64,000 bases of DNA from an uncultured Sphaerochaeta sp. (GCF_963666015.1 NZ_OY762555.1:1054001-1118000); one strand, 5' to 3'; positions 17,450-27,595 are shown, counted from the first letter of the stretch. Notes: generated by a model from the sequence alone, not told the origin. Numbers and translations are program-made.

Positions 17450-18870
17450 ACCGCGCTCAGCCTCCCATCCTCAATCGTATAGGAACGTTGAGCTACCTTG
17501 TCGGCAAATTGTCGGTCATGGGTGATGAGTAGGATTCCTGCACCATTATGACGTAAGTGGGCAATGATGGAAAGCGCACTCTGATAGGTCAAGGCACTGT
17601 CGAGTTCATCTAGAATATAGAAGGGACGGTCAAGGAGGTAATATACTGCAGCCTGGAGAGCCTTACGCAGTGGATAGCTCATGGTGGTAGGGGTGTCCGC
17701 AAGATCGAGGGAGAACAGTTCAGCACAAGCAGCTACCTGCTTCTCTACTTCTTTCCTGGACAGATCAGAGCGACGTTTCAATGACCAGGAGAGCTCCTCG
17801 GCAACCGTAGGAAGGAAGATTTGCAGGTCAGGGCTCTGGAATAAGTACCCTACCCGTTTGGACAGTTGTTTCCCCTCATGTTGTTTTCCATCAATGGTAA
17901 TCTGCCCTGATAGGGGAGTATCCAAGCCGCAGAGCAAGCGACTGAAGGAACTCTTGCCACTCCCGTTTGGGGCAACGAGGGTTACCAACTCTCCACTTTG
18001 CAGTTTAAAATGAGGTACTTCCAAAGTAAAAGGGGTGCTCTCAGTAGTACTCACCCTGCTCCGTTTGGCCTGGAGAGAATGGCAAGAGAGCATTCGTCTT
18101 TGGGAAGATAATAGGTGTTCTCTTTCCAATGGGCTTGGAAGGTCATCACCGCAGAGATGAGCAAAACGCTGGCCCAAGGAGCTTGTTTCACCTTTTACAA
18201 TAACTCCTTCATCGAGTAAGAGAACCTGGTCAAAGAGATCATCGAACTCACCAAGATACCGGCTTGCAAGCACCAACACCGTCTTGTTGCTTGTTGCTAT
18301 CAAGTCTTTAAGCTGGTCTCTCCAATGTTGGTCCAGATCATCGAAGGCTTCGTCGAGTAACCAGAGGGAGGCGTCAATAGCCTGCATCGTGGCAAGGAGC
18401 ACCCGTTTGCGTTCCCCTCCACTGAGCTCCTGCTCACTACTAGTTCTCAAATCCTGGAGTCCCCACTGTGTGATTGCTTCCTCGATTCGCGCCTTCATGG
18501 TTGCTGTATCCATGCCCATCGACTCAAGAGGAAATGCAATCTCTTCCTCAACCGAGGTAGCTACAAACTGCTCTTGGGGGTTCTGGGAGACATACGTGCA
18601 CACAGGAAGGAGATTCCAAGGATCCAACTCGCCAAGTGATTTTCCATAGAGACGTATCTCACCCTCCAGTTCTCCTGGAAAATATTTGGGACAGACCCCA
18701 CAAATGATCTTGGCGAGCGTAGTCTTCCCCCTGTTGAAGGGAGCAAGCAAGAGCGTCTTGCTTCCTGCAGTAATCTGCAGAGAGAGCCCATGGAAGAGGG
18801 GATCATTCTGTTTCCCTGTCCATGACTGGTAGGTGAAAGAGAGATGCTCTATGGAGAGTGCGTTGCTCAT
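17446..18870 (-). CDS. ECF transporter ATPase, two fused nucleotide-binding domains
   Basis: 474-residue fusion of the two ECF ATPases. NBD1: P-loop APFNRGKTT (43-51), Q-loop SQNP, signature LSGGE (149-153), Walker B LWLLDE (169-174), but LASRY (201-205) where the H-loop His should be. NBD2: P-loop APNGSGKSS (300-308), Q-loop FQSPD, Walker B FYILDE (417-422), H-loop ITHD (449-452), but MSYPLRK (397-403) in place of LSGGQ. In the head-to-tail sandwich this gives one complete ATP site (NBD2 P-loop with NBD1 signature) and one degenerate site. Both P-loops begin with Ala instead of Gly. ATG 18870 has AAGG 7 nt upstream, overlapping the plsC stop; a GTG at 18876 is less likely. Confidence 0.92.
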   Translation of the reverse strand: MSNALSIEHLSFTYQSWTGKQNDPLFHGLSLQITAGSKTLLLAPFNRGKTTLAKIICGVCPKYFPGELEGEIRLYGKSLGELDPWNLLPVCTYVSQNPQEQFVATSVEEEIAFPLESMGMDTATMKARIEEAITQWGLQDLRTSSEQELSGGERKRVLLATMQAIDASLWLLDEAFDDLDQHWRDQLKDLIATSNKTVLVLASRYLGEFDDLFDQVLLLDEGVIVKGETSSLGQRFAHLCGDDLPSPLEREHLLSSQRRMLSCHSLQAKRSRVSTTESTPFTLEVPHFKLQSGELVTLVAPNGSGKSSFSRLLCGLDTPLSGQITIDGKQHEGKQLSKRVGYLFQSPDLQIFLPTVAEELSWSLKRRSDLSRKEVEKQVAACAELFSLDLADTPTTMSYPLRKALQAAVYYLLDRPFYILDELDSALTYQSALSIIAHLRHNGAGILLITHDRQFADKVAQRSYTIEDGRLSAV

Positions 18871-18878
18871 GGTCACCC

Positions 18879-19619
18879 TTAGACTTGGCCGGGAAGTTCG
18901 TCAAATCGTTTGGCGATGGTTCCATAGACCGTTTCATGAAGCGTTGCGAGCTCTTCAGTGCTCAGATTGTCAGTGTAGATTGGTTTTCCAATGGAGACAT
19001 ATGCATGAACACGCTTAAAGCCATGCAACAGTTCTAGCCCAGCACGCAACCCCTTGATGGTCATGGGTACAATGACCGAGTTTGAGCGAGTAGCGAGTTT
19101 CAGACTCCCTTTTTTCAATTCCCCGATGCTCCCACTCTTGCTTCTTGTTCCCTCGGGGAAGATCAACATGCTTTTCCCACTCTTGAGAAGTTCCACACCC
19201 CTGAGAATGGCATTGATGGCATCACGTGGACTGATTCGGTTGATGAAAACACAGTCCAAGGCATAACACCAGAGATTGATGACAGGAATCCGCTTAACTT
19301 CTGCCTTTGCCATGATGGATGCCCAAAGATTGACCGGCCCTACAAAGGCAGCTATATCGAGCATACTCTGATGGTTTGCCATGTAGCATACTGACTGCTC
19401 GGCAGGAAGGTTCTCCTTTCCATCAACATGGACCTTGATCCCTAAAAAGAAAATGATGCAACTACCTATAAAGTGTCCACAAGCACGTAAATATCGATCC
19501 CCAGCTTTTCTCAAGCCGAGGAGACGTAACAGGTAACCAAGAGGAAATGCATACACAAGTGAAAGCGCGATAATTGGGATCACAAACAATCCGGCAAATG
19601 CTATGCGTATCTTCTTCAT
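18879..19619 (-). CDS. plsC: 1-acyl-sn-glycerol-3-phosphate acyltransferase
   Basis: Membrane-associated acyltransferase that makes phosphatidic acid from lysophosphatidic acid. 246 residues. Seen: an N-terminal hydrophobic helix (LFVIPIIALSLVYAFPLGYLLRLLG), the catalytic NHQSMLD (HX4D motif), the substrate-binding FPEGTRS motif with its Arg, and the later VPMTIKG block. The spacing of these motifs is that of PlsC/AGPAT. ATG 19619 has a GGGAGGGG upstream. It lies between an ABC exporter gene (14 bp upstream) and the ECF ATPase (8 bp downstream), in a continuous minus-strand run. Confidence 0.93.
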   Translation of the reverse strand: MKKIRIAFAGLFVIPIIALSLVYAFPLGYLLRLLGLRKAGDRYLRACGHFIGSCIIFFLGIKVHVDGKENLPAEQSVCYMANHQSMLDIAAFVGPVNLWASIMAKAEVKRIPVINLWCYALDCVFINRISPRDAINAILRGVELLKSGKSMLIFPEGTRSKSGSIGELKKGSLKLATRSNSVIVPMTIKGLRAGLELLHGFKRVHAYVSIGKPIYTDNLSTEELATLHETVYGTIAKRFDELPGQV

Positions 19620-19633
19620 GCATACCCCTCCCG

Positions 19634-21352
19634 CTAAGAAAAGTCCTGTGTCTTGTAGAGTTTTGCATACTGGCCATCGATTGCAAGCAACTGCTCATGG
19701 GTTCCAGACTCTACTAGTTTACCCTCATCAAGGACCAAGATGCAATCTGCATGTTTGACGGTTGTCAGACGATGGGCAATGACAATAGCTGTACGCCCCT
19801 TCGACAGTCGGTGGAAGGCTTCATTGATCAACTCTTCACTCTCTGTATCCAAGCTGCTGGTTGCCTCATCGAAAATGAGAATCTGAGGATTTTTCAAAAA
19901 TACCCGTGCAATGGAAATTCGTTGCTTCTGCCCACCGGAGAGCAGTGTACCCCGCTCCCCTACCTGGGTATCGAGTCCAAGTGGCAGTGAACGGACAAAA
20001 TCCCCAAGGTTTGCTGCATCCAACGCAAGCCAAAGCTGATCATCGGTTGCATCAACCTTTCCGTACTTCAAATTCTCCCGGATTGTGTCATCGAAGAGGA
20101 ATACATTTTGCTGGACAAACCCAATATTCTGCCTGAGGGAGTGCTGGGTCAGTTCCCGGATATCTTGCCCATCAATCATCACCTTGCCTTCACTTGGCTC
20201 ATAGAAGCGAGGGATCAAGCTGGCAAAGGTACTTTTTCCAGCTCCTGACTCGCCTACCAATGCATATGTAGAACCGCCTGGAACCGTGATGTCCACATCC
20301 TTGAGGATCACCTCTGGAGAGTTTTCATAGGAGAATGAGACATGGTTGAACCTGACTGTACCATCCTGGATCTTCAGGCTCTTTGCATCCTTCACATCCT
20401 GTATGTCCGGGTGCTCATCCATCACCTGGGTGAATCGCTCAAAGCTTGCCATTCCTTGCTGCAATTGCTCAGTGAAGTTGATCAGGCGATCAATGGGAGG
20501 GAGCACCACACCAACATAGAGGATGAAGGTGACCAAATCATAGGACTGGACCTTTCCCATGAATATAAGCAACGTTCCACCGGCGATGGTACAGAAGTAG
20601 TAGAGCTCACGGAAGAACCCCAAGATGGAGTGATAACTTCCCATCACCTTGTACTGCTCCATCTTGCTGTCACGCAGGATATCGTTGACGTGGTTGAATT
20701 TGGCTTCTTGGTAGGACTCACGGCCATATGACTTGACCTCTCTGATTCCCATCAAGGAGTTCTCTACATTGCTGTTCACGTCAGCAACGGTTCGCCGCAC
20801 ACGGCGGAAGGTTGCCTTCATGCGTATTCCATAATACACCCCGTAGAACACCATGATCGGCAGGGGTATGAGGGAAACCAGGGCAAGCGGAACACTGTAG
20901 CTGAACATAAGGATATAAGAACCCAGAATGGTAGCAACGCTGATGATCAAATCCTCAGGAGCATGGTGAGCCATCTCGGTGATCTGGAATAAGTCATTGG
21001 TAATACGACTCATCATATGCCCGGTCTTGGTCTTGTCAAAGAACCCGAAGGAGAGTTTCTGCAAGTGACCGAACAACTCGCTCCGCATATCGGTCTCCAT
21101 CTTTACCCCAAGAATATGTCCCCAGGTTACCCGTATATACTGACAGATTGCCTGCAGTATGTAGATGAGGAGCATAAAGCCAAAGATGATGACCATATTC
21201 TTCAGATTCTGGTCAGGGATCTCCACCCTGAGCAGTTGTCTGGTCAAGGTGGGAAATAGAATCGAAAGGATTGAAGCAAAAATTGCCACCCCCATATCAA
21301 GGAAAAACAATCCCTTGTATGGACGATAGTAGGCGATGAACCGTTTGAGCAT
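19634..21352 (-). CDS. ABC exporter, MsbA-like half transporter
   Basis: 572-residue fused permease-ATPase that works as a homodimer to export lipids, drugs or peptides. The N-terminal membrane domain has six helices, beginning MLKRFIAYYRPYKGLFFLDMGVAIF. The ATPase domain has Walker A GESGAGKST, Q-loop FVQQN, signature LLSGGQKQR, Walker B ILIFDEAT and H-loop AHRL. It is closest in style to MsbA/LmrA-type bacterial exporters; the cargo is unknown. ATG 21352 has GGAGAGG 8 nt upstream, so the 26 codons further upstream are left out. The start is 1 nt after the helicase stop, indicating translational coupling. Confidence 0.92.
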   Translation of the reverse strand: MLKRFIAYYRPYKGLFFLDMGVAIFASILSILFPTLTRQLLRVEIPDQNLKNMVIIFGFMLLIYILQAICQYIRVTWGHILGVKMETDMRSELFGHLQKLSFGFFDKTKTGHMMSRITNDLFQITEMAHHAPEDLIISVATILGSYILMFSYSVPLALVSLIPLPIMVFYGVYYGIRMKATFRRVRRTVADVNSNVENSLMGIREVKSYGRESYQEAKFNHVNDILRDSKMEQYKVMGSYHSILGFFRELYYFCTIAGGTLLIFMGKVQSYDLVTFILYVGVVLPPIDRLINFTEQLQQGMASFERFTQVMDEHPDIQDVKDAKSLKIQDGTVRFNHVSFSYENSPEVILKDVDITVPGGSTYALVGESGAGKSTFASLIPRFYEPSEGKVMIDGQDIRELTQHSLRQNIGFVQQNVFLFDDTIRENLKYGKVDATDDQLWLALDAANLGDFVRSLPLGLDTQVGERGTLLSGGQKQRISIARVFLKNPQILIFDEATSSLDTESEELINEAFHRLSKGRTAIVIAHRLTTVKHADCILVLDEGKLVESGTHEQLLAIDGQYAKLYKTQDFS

Positions 21353-21353
21353 G

Positions 21354-23003
21354 CTACTTGCCTCTCCTGAACAACCGGGTGAAGAAATTCTGTTTCTTCT
21401 TCGGTTGGGTGGTCTCCTGCTTTTGAGCAATAGACGGCTTGGGGGCAGGGTCTTTTCTTACAGTACTCTCCTTCTTCACAGCAGGCTGGATCTTCTTGGA
21501 CTCAGGGGCTCCTTCAGGGATCTGGCCACCTTCACTCTTGTACTGCTGTTTGTAGTATGACAATCGCTCCTCAAGTGAGAGATTCTGGATCTCTGCGTAG
21601 CTCTTGGAGCCTGGACGACGACGTCTTTGAGGTTCCTGTGCTCTCTCCTGTCTTTCAGGTCTAGGACCTCTGGGTTTGTTGTCTCGCTCGTCTTTTGCAC
21701 GCTTTGGACGGCCAGAGGATTGTGGCTTCCCTTTCCTGGGGCCTCTGGACCCACCACGGGAAGGTTTTGCCCCACTTCTAGGGCCGCGACTCGGACGCCC
21801 ACCATACTCGTCATCCCTCACCAAGTCCCTGAAGGAGTATGAGGCACTCTTGTCCTCGACGGGTTCAAGATCACCCTCCTCAGGCCAGATTACGGGAATC
21901 TTCATCTGAATGAAGTTCTCTACTGCTTCTAGGTTGAATACATACTCTTCATCTGCGAAGGTGATGGATTTACCACTCTTGCCGGCACGGGCTGTGCGGC
22001 CGATACGGTGAACGTAATTCTCGAAATCATCAGGGATATCGTAATTAACAACCAATTCCAAGTCATCGATCTGCAACCCGCGGGCTGCAACGTCAGTTGC
22101 CACAAGAAATCTAATCTTGCCTTCCTTCATACGATCGATTGTTTGCAACCGCTTTGATTGAGGAAGGTCTCCCATCAGATACTTAGTTGGGTATCCGTTC
22201 AGCGAGAGCCGCTTAGAGACCTCAATACATCGTGCCTTGGTATTGGTGAATACCAGACAGTTCTCTGGATTTTCTTTTTTCAGGAGTTGCAGAAAAAGGG
22301 AGAATTTCTCATCTTTTGCAACATGGTACAACTCCTGGGTGATTGCATTGACGGTAATTTCCTCAGGATTAACCTCAATCTCAGCTGGATCATTCATGAA
22401 CGACCAGGCAAGGTTACGGACCTTTGTGCTGAGCGTCGCTGAGAACAACATAGTCTGCCGTTCAGTGCAATCACGAAGCAAGCTGAACATCTTCTGGATA
22501 TCGGGATAGAAACCCATATCGAACATTCGGTCTGCCTCATCAACTACAAAGATATCAAATTCTCTGAAGTCGATCTTATGCATCTTCTGGTAATCAAGAA
22601 TACGGCCAGGGGTACATACAAAGATATCACACCCCTTTTCCAGGATTTCATCCTGCTTCCCGTATCCAACACCGCCAAAGAAACTTCCGATCGTGAGGTC
22701 TTCGATACCTGATCCCAGGAGGATGGTATCTTCCTCAATCTGAACAGCTAATTCACGGGTTGGAGCAACAATCAAGGCCTTCGGTTTGCTCTTTCCAGCC
22801 TTAATGGCCTGGACAAACGATTCAAGAACCGTCAACACATACACTGCGGTTTTCCCGCTTCCAGTCATTGACTGGACCATGACATCGCGACGAGAGAGGC
22901 TTGTGGGGAGTACTTTTTCCTGTACGTTGGTACAGTCACTAAAGCCTGCAGTCTCGATGCCTTTGAGCACTTGCTCACTTAAGGGTAATTCGGTAAATTT
23001 CAT
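21354..23003 (-). CDS. DEAD-box ATP-dependent RNA helicase
   Basis: 549-residue RNA-unwinding ATPase. Seen in order: Q motif (FTELPLSEQVLKGIETAGFSDCTNVQEKVLP), motif I MTGSGKTA, Ia APTRELA, Ib TPGR, motif II VDEAD, motif III SATL, motif V ATDVAARG and motif VI HRIGRTARAG. The tail from about residue 375 is low complexity and strongly basic, rich in R, G, P, K and S, and probably gives nonspecific RNA affinity. It resembles RhlE/CshA-type helicases used in ribosome assembly or cold response; which of these cannot be decided. The SD before ATG 23003 is weak. Confidence 0.94.
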   Translation of the reverse strand: MKFTELPLSEQVLKGIETAGFSDCTNVQEKVLPTSLSRRDVMVQSMTGSGKTAVYVLTVLESFVQAIKAGKSKPKALIVAPTRELAVQIEEDTILLGSGIEDLTIGSFFGGVGYGKQDEILEKGCDIFVCTPGRILDYQKMHKIDFREFDIFVVDEADRMFDMGFYPDIQKMFSLLRDCTERQTMLFSATLSTKVRNLAWSFMNDPAEIEVNPEEITVNAITQELYHVAKDEKFSLFLQLLKKENPENCLVFTNTKARCIEVSKRLSLNGYPTKYLMGDLPQSKRLQTIDRMKEGKIRFLVATDVAARGLQIDDLELVVNYDIPDDFENYVHRIGRTARAGKSGKSITFADEEYVFNLEAVENFIQMKIPVIWPEEGDLEPVEDKSASYSFRDLVRDDEYGGRPSRGPRSGAKPSRGGSRGPRKGKPQSSGRPKRAKDERDNKPRGPRPERQERAQEPQRRRRPGSKSYAEIQNLSLEERLSYYKQQYKSEGGQIPEGAPESKKIQPAVKKESTVRKDPAPKPSIAQKQETTQPKKKQNFFTRLFRRGK

Positions 23004-23210
23004 TCGTTCTATATTTCGCCTTTATAAGTAATTGCAGTATTCGCAATAAGAGAGGTTCTTTTTCGAACCTTACTCTAGTAAGATAGAGGAAATTAAAAGC
23101 CTTGTCCACCTCTGCAAAAGTGAACAGAATATTCATGGTGAAACACCACAACCACCTTTGGATTATGATTTCCCAGGCTTACGTCTGATACGAACACCAT
23201 ATCTTTGGAA

Positions 23211-23234
23211 TTTTCCCCTCCAGGAAGGAGAAAA
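23211..23234 (-). terminator. possible terminator hairpin after the aminotransferase gene
   Basis: On the minus strand TTTTCTCC and GGAGGGGAAAA flank a TTCCT loop, just after the stop at 23240. There is no clean T run after it, so it is a weak call. Nothing else is recognised in 23004-23239. Confidence 0.35.
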
Positions 23235-23239
23235 TATGA

Positions 23240-24052
23240 TCAATCCTCCAGCTCCCACTGCCTGACAAGACTGCTGATCTCACGGGTAAATGAAAAGGAT
23301 TTTTTGACCTTTGTTCCGTCAACCTGCGAAAGAGGCATAGCAGCCATGCTGGTCGCTGAAATGAATAGCTCATCATAAAAACCATCAACCACTTCGTTTA
23401 GTGAAGGTGCTTCGAAGCGTATGTGCAAACCCAACAGTCTTGCTGCCTTGAGTACTCTATCGCGGGTGATACCGAGCAAGACCTTCTCATCTTGCGCGGT
23501 GAAGAGCTGCCCATCCTTGATTGCAAAAAAGTTGGAACGTGTTCCCTCCAGGATTTTCTGTTCCTCATCAACCAGGAGTGCTTCGAAGCAACCCTGTCTT
23601 TTGGCTTCTTCCAGGGCAAGATAGTTCAAAAGGAGATTCCCCGTCTTTGCGCCAGGAAGCAGTCTCTCCCCCTCATATGTGAGTGATTTCACACCTTCTG
23701 TATAGAAGGATTCTGGATAGGTCAGTATCTCACTCGTGGTGATGAACAGCTGTGGTTGCTTGCCTCCATAGATCTGGATCCTCAGTGATGCTTTCTCTAC
23801 CAGATCCACCTCAATTAAGGCATGAACCCAGCTGGCAATCTCTTCCCGACTGAACGGATAGACAAGATTGATGAGTCCGGCTGAAGTTTCCAGCCGCACG
23901 AGGTGGTCCTCCAGATGCACAGGGTGTGCTTGGATGACCCTAAGGGACTCATACACATAAAACCCTGACTGGACCTCTCTCTGGGTTACCGGTACTACTG
24001 CCTCGCTCTGCAATATGATTTTTCCGTTGTAAACGGCATGTTCTCCAACCAT
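23240..24052 (-). CDS. class IV aminotransferase (branched-chain / D-amino acid / ADC lyase type)
   Basis: 270-residue PLP enzyme. Seen: N-terminal VREGFYVYES-like opening (QREVQSGFYVYESLRVI), the paired Arg/His block HLVRLETSAGL, the PLP-lysine region GAKTGNLLLNYLALEEAKRQG, then EALLVDEEQKILEGTRSNFFAIKDGQLFT and the phosphate-binding GITRDRVL. These are shared by branched-chain aminotransferase, D-amino acid aminotransferase and aminodeoxychorismate lyase, so the reaction cannot be fixed by eye. It lies 14 bp after ftsK on the same strand. Confidence 0.85.
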   Translation of the reverse strand: MVGEHAVYNGKIILQSEAVVPVTQREVQSGFYVYESLRVIQAHPVHLEDHLVRLETSAGLINLVYPFSREEIASWVHALIEVDLVEKASLRIQIYGGKQPQLFITTSEILTYPESFYTEGVKSLTYEGERLLPGAKTGNLLLNYLALEEAKRQGCFEALLVDEEQKILEGTRSNFFAIKDGQLFTAQDEKVLLGITRDRVLKAARLLGLHIRFEAPSLNEVVDGFYDELFISATSMAAMPLSQVDGTKVKKSFSFTREISSLVRQWELED

Positions 24053-24066
24053 TTGGTTCTCTTCTC

Positions 24067-26892
24067 CTAGGGGTACTTGATCAATTCACGGGGTTTGCTT
24101 CCATTTGGAGGACCTACATACCCCAACTCTTCCATTTGCTCAACCATACGGGCAGCGCGGTTGTACCCAATTTTCAAACGTCTCTGCAGATAGGAGGCTG
24201 AGGCACACTTTCGTTCAACCACAATCGCAAGCGCCCTATCCATCAACTCTTCATCATCGTTTGAATCAGCACCATCATCATCACTGCTCTCACTTGCCTT
24301 CGGTTCATCGTCCTCAAAGAATGACTCGTCGATATATTCAGGCTCACCTTGCGAGCTTACAAATGCTACCACCTGTTCCACTTCATTGTCACTCAGGAAT
24401 GAGCCCTGTATTCGCTCAGTTGCAGGGCTGCTGCTGGACATGTAGAGCATATCCCCCTTTCCAAGCAATTTGTCTGCCCCAGGTTCATCAAGGATAATAC
24501 GACTATCGGTTGAACTGGTAACAGCAAAGGCAATACGGGTGGGAATATTGTTCTTGATCACACCGGTGATGACATCAACAGAAGGACGCTGGGTTGCAAG
24601 AACCAGATGAATACCCACTGCACGGCTCATGGCTGCAAGACGGCTGACCTTGCTCTCCATGTCCTTGCCCACAAGATGCATCAAATCAGCAAATTCATCG
24701 ATAACCACCAGAATATAGGGAAGTTTCTCCCGCGCAAGGCGACTGCTTTCAATCTTCTCGTTGTATCCAATAATATTCCTCACACTCAAGGCTTGTAACA
24801 GCTTGTACCTTCTGTCCATCTCATAGAGGCAGAAATCAAGTGCCTTCAGGGTCTTTTTCGCATCAGTGATGACGGGAGTGAGCAGGTGGGGAATCCCATT
24901 ATAAATATTCAATTCTACGATTTTCGGATCGACCAGGATCATCCTGACCTGCTTTGGACTACGCCTGAACAGTACTGAACATATCAAGGAGTTCACACAG
25001 ACACTCTTACCGCTTCCGGTACTACCAGCGATCAGGAGATGAGGAGCCCTGATTACATCGACGACCACGGGGTCCCCCATCAGGCTACGTCCCAAGACCA
25101 TGGGTATACCCAATGAAGCAGTCAATGAAGGGAGCATTTCACGGAAACCGATGATATCCCGCTTGATATTGGGGATCTCAACACCCACAGCTGATTTCCC
25201 AGGGATGGGTGCCACGATACGGACCTGGGTGGCAGCGAGCGCGAGGGCAATGTTGTCAGAAAGGTTCACGATTGAATTCACCCGTACGCCAGGAGCAGGA
25301 AGCAACTCAAACATGGTGACAGTGGGACCACGTACAATATTGGTCAATTCTGCATTTATATTGAACTGTTCGAGTGTTGCAACCAAGAGCTTCCCCTGGT
25401 TGACGGTCTGCTCATCAACCACATCACCAATCTGTGGATAGGTAACCAGGATGGATTCATCAGGATACTGATAAGTGATGCGCTTACGGTTGATGAGGGC
25501 GCTTCCTTCACCCTGAGAAGAAAGACCACCCACCCCGCTGGCACTCTCTAGAGGATCTTCTTGATGCTCCTTGCTCTCTGTCTGGACCGCTTCTCCTACC
25601 AGCTCGCCACCACCAGTTGGCTGAGCAGTACTTTTGGGCGCAAAACCAGGTTCTGGAGTCATCTCGGGTTGTGGAGTGACAGGAAGTGGCGATTCTTTCT
25701 TTGGTTGATTGGGGCGGAAGAAGGGGTCATCCACTTCCCGATTGGGGGGGCGCTCCTCCTTTTCCTTTGGTTCATACCGCACCGAGAGAATACGTTCCCT
25801 TATATTCATGTGCTGAGAGGGCTTGGCAGGAGGATCTTCCCGCTTCCCTTGTTGCTCCTCCACGGCTTGAGCAAGCATGCTCTTTACCTTGCCTTGGGGT
25901 TCATTCCTCCGTGCATTGTGCTTTCTAGGGGCCTTCCCTACCGCCTCCAAAGCACCCTGCAGGAATCCTGAGAGCTGAACTGGCTCTTTATTCGGTTTCT
26001 CGTCTTTTATTGGCAATGGATGTGTTTCAGCCTCTTTTTTCTGGGCTTCCAGTTCTCTCTGTTTTCTCTCCAGGTAGGTTACCCCATTATTTCGTTTTCG
26101 CTCTTCCCCAAGTGTATGCAACGCTCCAATACTCACCTTTCCTACCTGCATCTCCTTCACCGCGATTGTATCCTCCAGCGGTGTTTTTCGGTCATTCGGG
26201 GTATGTTTTCTCGACAAACTCTCCAGGGAAGGAACCTCGGCAATAGGAGGAAATGCAACCTGCTGGTCTGCAAAGCTTGCCCCTTCAACAACTTCTTCGG
26301 CTTCTACGGGTTTCTTGCTGAGGGTAATGGTTTCCTCTTCGTCCTCAAGCGTTTCTTGGTCTTTAGAACTGTGTCCTTTCCTCCTCTCTCGTTTCTCTTT
26401 TTTAACCTTGCCCATCTCCGCCCTGGCTGTCTTGTAGCGTTTCATCCCGTCCCCGATTAAGGTGAGAATAACAAAGAGAGCCATTTCGGCGAAGAAGAGA
26501 AGTACCACACGGAAAGACGCACCACGCAAATCTTCGGGTATGGTTCGGATCAGGATAGGGCGAGTACTTCCCTGCATAAGATGGCTGAGGGAATAGAGGG
26601 TATAGGCCATGATTCCGGTAAGGGGGATTAATACATAGAGAAAGCGATTTTTCACTCTGAAGGTAAAAATCATGATCGTCCAGAGGCCAAGCAGGACGGC
26701 AAGTGGCACGAGAGAAAAGGGTGCTGGGGAAACGGTGAAGGAGAAGAAACGATTAAGAAGGGAGCTTGCCCATATACCTACGCTGAGTTCAATTCCGAGA
26801 GGCGGTAAAACTTCCAACGCGCCTACCAATAGCGTCAATAAGAGGCAAACAACCCCTGCAACGAGAGAACCTTTTCCTCTACCTTCCTTCAC
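24067..26892 (-). CDS. ftsK: FtsK/SpoIIIE DNA translocase
   Basis: 941-residue septal DNA pump that clears chromosomes from the division site and helps resolve dimers. Seen: about four N-terminal membrane helices in the first 155 residues, and a linker of about 270 residues rich in K, E, P and Q. Then comes the motor, with Walker A GSTGSGKSVCVNSL, Walker B ILVVIDEFADLM and ATQRPSVDVITG, and finally a C-terminal gamma winged-helix domain (MDRALAIVVERKCASASYLQRRLKIGYNRAARMVEQME) that reads KOPS-type DNA signals. The start is a GTG at 26892 with AAAGGAG 6 nt upstream. It follows rsmG by 43 bp. Confidence 0.96.
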   Translation of the reverse strand: MKEGRGKGSLVAGVVCLLLTLLVGALEVLPPLGIELSVGIWASSLLNRFFSFTVSPAPFSLVPLAVLLGLWTIMIFTFRVKNRFLYVLIPLTGIMAYTLYSLSHLMQGSTRPILIRTIPEDLRGASFRVVLLFFAEMALFVILTLIGDGMKRYKTARAEMGKVKKEKRERRKGHSSKDQETLEDEEETITLSKKPVEAEEVVEGASFADQQVAFPPIAEVPSLESLSRKHTPNDRKTPLEDTIAVKEMQVGKVSIGALHTLGEERKRNNGVTYLERKQRELEAQKKEAETHPLPIKDEKPNKEPVQLSGFLQGALEAVGKAPRKHNARRNEPQGKVKSMLAQAVEEQQGKREDPPAKPSQHMNIRERILSVRYEPKEKEERPPNREVDDPFFRPNQPKKESPLPVTPQPEMTPEPGFAPKSTAQPTGGGELVGEAVQTESKEHQEDPLESASGVGGLSSQGEGSALINRKRITYQYPDESILVTYPQIGDVVDEQTVNQGKLLVATLEQFNINAELTNIVRGPTVTMFELLPAPGVRVNSIVNLSDNIALALAATQVRIVAPIPGKSAVGVEIPNIKRDIIGFREMLPSLTASLGIPMVLGRSLMGDPVVVDVIRAPHLLIAGSTGSGKSVCVNSLICSVLFRRSPKQVRMILVDPKIVELNIYNGIPHLLTPVITDAKKTLKALDFCLYEMDRRYKLLQALSVRNIIGYNEKIESSRLAREKLPYILVVIDEFADLMHLVGKDMESKVSRLAAMSRAVGIHLVLATQRPSVDVITGVIKNNIPTRIAFAVTSSTDSRIILDEPGADKLLGKGDMLYMSSSSPATERIQGSFLSDNEVEQVVAFVSSQGEPEYIDESFFEDDEPKASESSDDDGADSNDDEELMDRALAIVVERKCASASYLQRRLKIGYNRAARMVEQMEELGYVGPPNGSKPRELIKYP

Positions 26893-26935
26893 AACTTGCT
26901 CCTTTCTAGGTAAACACCCTTGCCTTCAGATGGTA

Positions 26936-27595
26936 TCAAATCTTTGTGAGAACGCAAAGCGTGCGATTTGCATCCAATTGGGGAACCGTGAGAGGGATAA
27001 ACTGTGCACTCCACCTGCTTTTGCATTGTGATGCAACTTGGTCCAGCTCTGCTTCAACCTGGTCTAAGACACCTTTGTATGCGCACACAACACCACCATC
27101 ACTGAGAATGGGCTCCACAAGATCAAGAATTTCCACCAAAGGCCGGAAAGCCCGGAAGGTAATCACATCGAACTTCTGGCGAACCTGTTTCAAGTCCTGG
27201 GAAGCAATCTGCACCCGTTCAGAGAGCCCGGTCGCTACAAGAGCGTTTCGCAGAAAATTCACTCTTCTCTCCATCCTTTCCACCAAGGTGAATGGGTGAT
27301 TTTCCAGAGCTATTGCCAAGGGAATCCCGGGTAGACCTGCACCTGAACCAAGATCTGCAAAGCAGGGGTTCTCATACTGCCGGGCGATTTCACTGATTGG
27401 AGAGACTGCGGCAAGGCTATCGAATATATGGCGGATGACCAACTCTTTTCCCTCAGCTCCAACCAACTTGTAGACTGGATTGAAAAGTTCCACCTCTGCA
27501 ATATACCGCTGCAATTGGCGCAACTGTTCATCGGACCATACCAGTTGCATGGTATCAAGACCTTCCTGTATCAAGGAAGTATACTTACCGCTCAC
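26936..27595 (-). CDS. rsmG: 16S rRNA (guanine527-N7)-methyltransferase
   Basis: 219-residue SAM-dependent methyltransferase (formerly GidB) that modifies G527 in 16S rRNA. Seen: helix region [26 protein letters not shown], the equivalent of the family's N-L-[TV] block; SAM motif [17 protein letters not shown]; and the later [20 protein letters not shown] and FDVITFRAF. The start is a GTG at 27595, supported by GGGAGG with a 5-7 nt gap. It overlaps mnmG by 11 bp, the usual gidA-gidB arrangement. Confidence 0.94.
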   Translation of the reverse strand: MSGKYTSLIQEGLDTMQLVWSDEQLRQLQRYIAEVELFNPVYKLVGAEGKELVIRHIFDSLAAVSPISEIARQYENPCFADLGSGAGLPGIPLAIALENHPFTLVERMERRVNFLRNALVATGLSERVQIASQDLKQVRQKFDVITFRAFRPLVEILDLVEPILSDGGVVCAYKGVLDQVEAELDQVASQCKSRWSAQFIPLTVPQLDANRTLCVLTKI

